DNA of 64,000 nt from Climacium dendroides (taxonomy: Eukaryota > Streptophyta > Bryopsida > Hypnales > Climaciaceae), in NCBI GenBank assembly GCA_950106755.1, contig OX467090.1, positions 14,383,489 to 14,447,488 on the forward strand. The letters run 5' to 3'. Made by a program: the position numbers and the translations under genes. Numbering within the stretch: the first letter of the stretch is position 1; each line of letters opens with the position of its first letter. Under the pieces are notes generated by a model. That model saw nothing but the letters and a program-made list of their open reading frames with translations. It searched no databases and had not been told where the DNA came from. Below, piece by piece: positions 60,390 to 64,000 of this stretch.

Positions 60390-61411
60390 CCCCTAATGGA
60401 CCATTTGCCCCCTCGGGGGACAATTTGGATCTAGGTAGGTTCCTATTGTCTCAATTTGTAGTGGATGTTTTTAAGATTTTTTGAGGTTGTGGAATTTGCC
60501 GAGAGCTTTGTGAATATATAATTTTTGTTTCAATTGGTGCCCGGGAGAAAAACTTATAGCACAATAAGCCAAAAATAAAAGTCAACAAGCAGCACAAAAA
60601 AATCAGAAAAATTCAAAAAAATAAATTAAATTTTTTTTCCTAAAATCTTATATGGAATTTTATATGGAATGAATCAAAGCTTCAAATGTAGACAAAAATG
60701 TTTTGTCTACATTTGAAACTTTGATTCATTCCATATAAAATTTTATATATTTTTGTCTACATTTGAAGCTTTGATTCATTCCATTTGGACTAGTTTTGAG
60801 AAAGGTATGGATAATCTTAGTTTTTCGGGCAATCTAAGCATCTTCTTGAAAAAAATTAACTTATAGGATTTATTTGTAAATGCTTTACAATTTTCCAAAA
60901 AAGAATTTTAGACAAGGTTAGGTTTGCTTTCTAGAACAATCTCACCATTGGGATTATCATATGTCAATTCCATCCTAATGCTATTAATGATTTAGTTTTT
61001 CCTTCAATCTTTAACCTACTTCTATTTAACAAATTTTTAGTGAGTAAAAATTAAGTGTTTTCTGTTGAATTTTTTTCTTTAGATTCTCAACTCAACTATT
61101 CAACATAAAAACTTAGAAAATCAAAAATTAATAGTGCAAAAAGTTTTAGTTAAAAATATTCAAAGCAAAAAAATCTAGTCAAACAAGTTGCAAAAAAACT
61201 TGTTTTCTTCACTTTGGATGCAAATATCTTGCAATCTATGCAATCAAATCTGATTAAATTTTTACCACATGTTCTTAGAGAAGTTAAATACAAGATCCTA
61301 TGGTTGGATTTTGAATAAACATATTTTACCGGGTTTTTTAGGTGAACGCAGCAGAAGTGATAGTTTTAAATGGTTTTTGACAGAAAACACCCTTTGGGCT
61401 CTAGGGGTTAA
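60386..61411 (+). mobile_element. TTAA-flanked dispersed repeat, copy E (1.02 kb, best ends)
   Basis: Left TTAA-CCCCTAATGGACCATT; right GGGCTCTAGGGG-TTAA, so both sides have TTAA followed by an inverted CCCCTA. The same internal block order as copies A and D. It contains an extra inverted duplication at 60661-60737 (37-bp arms, one mismatch, 3-nt loop) and a third direct copy of that block at about 60751. Confidence 0.75.
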
Positions 61412-61648
61412 GGGTTAAGTAACTCTTGTATTTTTTCTTCCTTTATCAATTTAAACAAGTTCCTCATAATAAATGATGGTGGACCTTTTTCTATTGCTCA
61501 TTAGGAGACTTGCTCAGTATTGATTGGAAGCTAATATGGCAAGTTGCATGGTGAGGGTAGACAAGTAGTTTGGTCTCTAAATCCAATTCGTAAATTTTTG
61601 GTGTTTTTAAACTGTTTTCCTTTCTAGTGGTGGAGATACCATCACTAA

Positions 61649-61806
61649 GAGCACCCCCACCTATCTTGCAAAATGGATGACTTTTGAAGAGTGGCTTGCA
61701 AAAGTCCCCCACCTGTCTTGCAAAATGGGTGACTTCTTAAGAGGGAGGGCTTGCAAGCCAAGGGTGGCTTGCATATTGGCCCCATTTTGCACGCCACCTA
61801 CTGGTG
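61649..61806. mobile_element. Harbinger-like MITE, 158 bp, TAA duplication
   Basis: TAA on both sides (61646-61648, 61807-61809). The left end GAGCACCCCCACC...TTGCAAAATGG and right CCATTTTGCACGCCACCTAC are imperfect inverted repeats. The interior repeats 'cccacctrtcttgcaaaatgg'. Confidence 0.6.
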
Positions 61807-62055
61807 TAAAACAACAAAGGATAAGAAGAGGTCCCCCCTCCCAAAACCTCTCACCCAATCATAAAAACTTTTAATATTGTCAAAACTAAAAATGACCACT
61901 ACAAAAATAATTTAACCACACATAACTTCATTGGTTGGCCATTTGGGCTGCAATAGGCTCACTTACCTTATATTCAGTCCAGTCCAAAGCCCACTGACCC
62001 AATTATATCTCCGCTTTCCTTTGAACTGTACAGATTCTCTATAACATCCGCAATC

Positions 62056-62417
62056 ATGGTAAATTTACCTCAGGTAACGCAGCCAGATTTCGGCGAAGCG
62101 GAATCGTCTGGTCTTGCTGCCAAAATTGCGAACTACGTTAAAGCTGCGTCATCAGCGCACACACAAATCCAATCCGAGATTTGCGAGAAACGTGGAGCCG
62201 ATCAGAGAGCTCGGTGGCACTGCAAGAGAGCCATCGATCTGACTGGAGGAAGTCAATATTCCAAAACTATTCGACCGGTAGGTATTGTCTTCCATGAATA
62301 TTCGACATCCTAGTCTGCTAATTCCATGGCTAATAATGAATTATTAGTGACTGGGTGTGGATGCAGATATGGGCCGTGGATGAGGCTGTGTCAGTGGGTC
62401 CGTGCTTAAGACGTTGA
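62056..62417 (+). CDS. small unrecognised protein, 90 aa, two exons
   Basis: Exon 1 62056-62277 ends CGACCG before gtaggt; intron of 89 bp; exon 2 62367-62417 after 'ggatgcag' encodes IWAVDEAVSVGPCLRR and TGA. Phase 0 at the junction. Reading exon 1 into the intron gives a stop 11 codons later, so the two-exon model is only slightly longer, but the splice signals are good. The protein begins MVNLPQVTQPDFGEAESSGL, is predicted largely helical and mildly basic, and has two Cys in the body (EICEK, WHCKR). No signal peptide or known motif. It lies between two Harbinger-like elements. Confidence 0.55.
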
Positions 62418-62931
62418 CAAGGGGGTTGACAAACTTGTTAAAGGCCAATCGTCTGCTTCGGAAATCATGCTTCGCTCACTTCGCTGCTGTTTCGGCGATG
62501 GAATTGTCAGTTGACTCCTCAGGGCGAGGAAATTCGCGCACGCAAGTCATGATAAGTTACCGGGAGATTGTCTGCGGTGACCGACTCGATCACGGGAAGG
62601 GACAGGCAGCCAAGTCCTGACATGCGCCGAAGGGTAGAATCGTTCCAATCGGGTTTTGAAACTATTCTCCATTTGTTTCCAGAGGTAGCGTAACTTGCGG
62701 ATTCTGCTCGGAACATTATTGTACATGTACGTATCTACTGCAAAGAAAATCCCACTTGAAGTGGAGCATCGTGCATAGCTTGAGGACGCTGCAATGACTA
62801 CTCAGTGTACCCGTCTAGACATGCAGCCCTGAAACCCTGAAACTGTAAAACCATGAACTTGTACTGTGCAGTGCAGAGCAGCGCAGCGCCGCGCCTCCCC
62901 GATCAAGGGTTGAATCTCTCAGAAACAGTAA
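62418..62931. other. 3' flank of the small gene
   Basis: Moderate-GC DNA; frames at 62402-62716 on both strands are not recognisable. 62870-62900 is a short GC-rich run (gcagcgcagcgccgcgcc). Confidence 0.4.
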
Positions 62932-63801
62932 GGGGCTGTTCGCATGGCCCGGCCCGACCCGACCTGCAGGGCGGCACAGGGGGTCCGCATGGGAACTTTG
63001 GTAGCCCGCAACCCGATGCGGAGGTCGGGTTCCTCCCTCTCTCCACCCTCCTTGAAAGGAGGAAGTTCAAGCCCGCTCTCCTTCCCATCAACCCGACCTT
63101 CTAATTAAACACATAATTATCCGTCACTTGTCTCCTTGTCCTACTAAAGTTCAAGCTATAGTTCAATCTTACTTTGGGGTTAGTTCACATGTTTGTCTCA
63201 AACTTTATCTTACTTAAGTAATATCTTTGGTTTTATTATCTCTCTTTCTCTTTGGAGTTTTGGGTTGGGAAATTTTTGCTTGAGTTTGCAAAAATGGACC
63301 CAAACGATTTGCTTTCACTGCCATGATGTTCTTAACAAATTTTGCTTGTTCTTGTATGGATGGTAAACTTCACTGAGTGCTACAAATACTAAATTAATAC
63401 CTAATTGTACCAATATAGTAAAGAGAAGATAAAGGTTGTCACATCACAATATCAAGCAAAATACCACCTAATATTACTAGTACATGGAGAGAGACTAGAA
63501 ATTATTGCATCAAAGACTATGTTTCGAAAAATATACGTCTAAAGTTTAAATTGACAAGGGAACTAATGAGCAGCAGGGTAGAGAAGAAGAGCGCTCACAA
63601 ATCCGAAATGGAAAATTAAAATTAGTTAACTGGGTAAAAAAAGCAGTCAAACTAACTTTAAACTAGTTAAACAGGAAGTCTAACTACAGTTATGCTTGGA
63701 GCTCCGTTGAGCACCCGGAAGCCTGAGCACTGGGGGACCCGACCTGGGCATCAGGTTGCCCGACCTCCACATCGGGGTCGGGGCCCCATGCGATCAGGCT
63801 C
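62932..63801. mobile_element. Harbinger-like non-autonomous element, 870 bp
   Basis: TAA flanks both ends (62929-62931, 63802-63804). The left end GGGGCTGTTCGCATGG and the right end, reverse-complemented GAGCCTGATCGCATGG, match at 13 of 16 bases. Both ends continue into GC-rich GGCCCGACCC/GGTCGGG repeats about 150 bp long; the centre is AT-rich and non-coding. TAA duplication is the PIF/Harbinger signature. Confidence 0.75.
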
Positions 63802-63804
63802 TAA

Positions 63805-64000
63805 GTGCTGTGAGAATCGACCTCAAATTGCGGGTAGTGGGCGTTGAAGTCCACCGCACCGTAGTATCGTTCAGTACTGTACTCTCTACAGAATAAAGTC
63901 AAGGCCTACTGTACAAAGTGGCCGAATCTTCAACGGAAAGCAATCTGAATTCTGAAACCTGCAAAATGATGTTGCTTTTCTGAAATGAATATAAATAAGT
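63805..64000. other. window edge, nothing recognised
   Basis: About 200 bp with no feature that I can support. Confidence 0.5.

Noticed and set aside
1..64000. tRNA genes, rRNA, CRISPR arrays, bacterial operons
   Set aside because: No cloverleaf with A and B boxes, no rRNA sequence and no spacer-repeat array was seen. The tandem repeats lack unique spacers.

Overview
The window looks like nuclear DNA of a land plant, most likely a bryophyte or lycophyte; I cannot name the species. Coding sequence is broken by short GT-AG introns, intergenic DNA is very AT-rich, and plant transposon families (CACTA, Ty1/copia, hAT-, Harbinger- and possibly piggyBac-like) fill most of the space. A MurC-type peptidoglycan ligase gene (kept in lineages with plastid peptidoglycan), a PR-10/Bet v 1 gene that begins MGTLLYQ and a GH105 glycosidase all fit a non-flowering plant.

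Layout. 788-4957 (+): last ten exons of murC, its 5' part lying left of the window. 5-12.5 kb: repeats, a MITE with perfect inverted ends next to a transit-peptide-like first exon (7107), then a five-exon minus-strand gene (12498-10416) for a 309-aa protein with a C-terminal membrane segment. 13-17.7 kb: AT-rich DNA with a tandemly duplicated inverted-repeat element and a ~0.9 kb TTAA-flanked repeat. 17.7-20.6 kb: minus-strand gene whose first four exons join in one frame. 25-30.8 kb: decayed CACTA transposase. 32.3-34.3 kb: young, internally deleted copia element with its 5-bp target duplication. 34.4-39.9 kb: CACTA termini, palindromic subterminal repeats, purine-rich minisatellites, a 91-bp tandem repeat and a nested hAT-like MITE.

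41.6-44.4 kb (-): serine/arginine-rich protein with a zinc-ribbon motif. 45-48.5 kb: AT-rich DNA with two hairpins. 49.06-50.33 kb (-): intact two-exon PR-10 gene, with a short divergent ORF 115 bp away. 51-56.9 kb: repeats, including two TTAA-flanked elements. 56.98-58.41 kb (-): secreted GH105 unsaturated rhamnogalacturonyl hydrolase. 60.2-61.4 kb: more TTAA-flanked repeats. 61.6-63.8 kb: two TAA-flanked Harbinger-like elements on either side of a small two-exon gene (90 aa).

The genes show no operon-like or pathway linkage: MurC belongs to the plastid division/wall pathway, GH105 to pectin breakdown and PR-10 to stress or ligand binding. The most novel feature is a dispersed non-coding family, at least five copies in 64 kb, that begins TTAA-CCC and in the best copy ends with the inverse, GGGG-TTAA. 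This resembles piggyBac, a superfamily I know as scarce in land plants.
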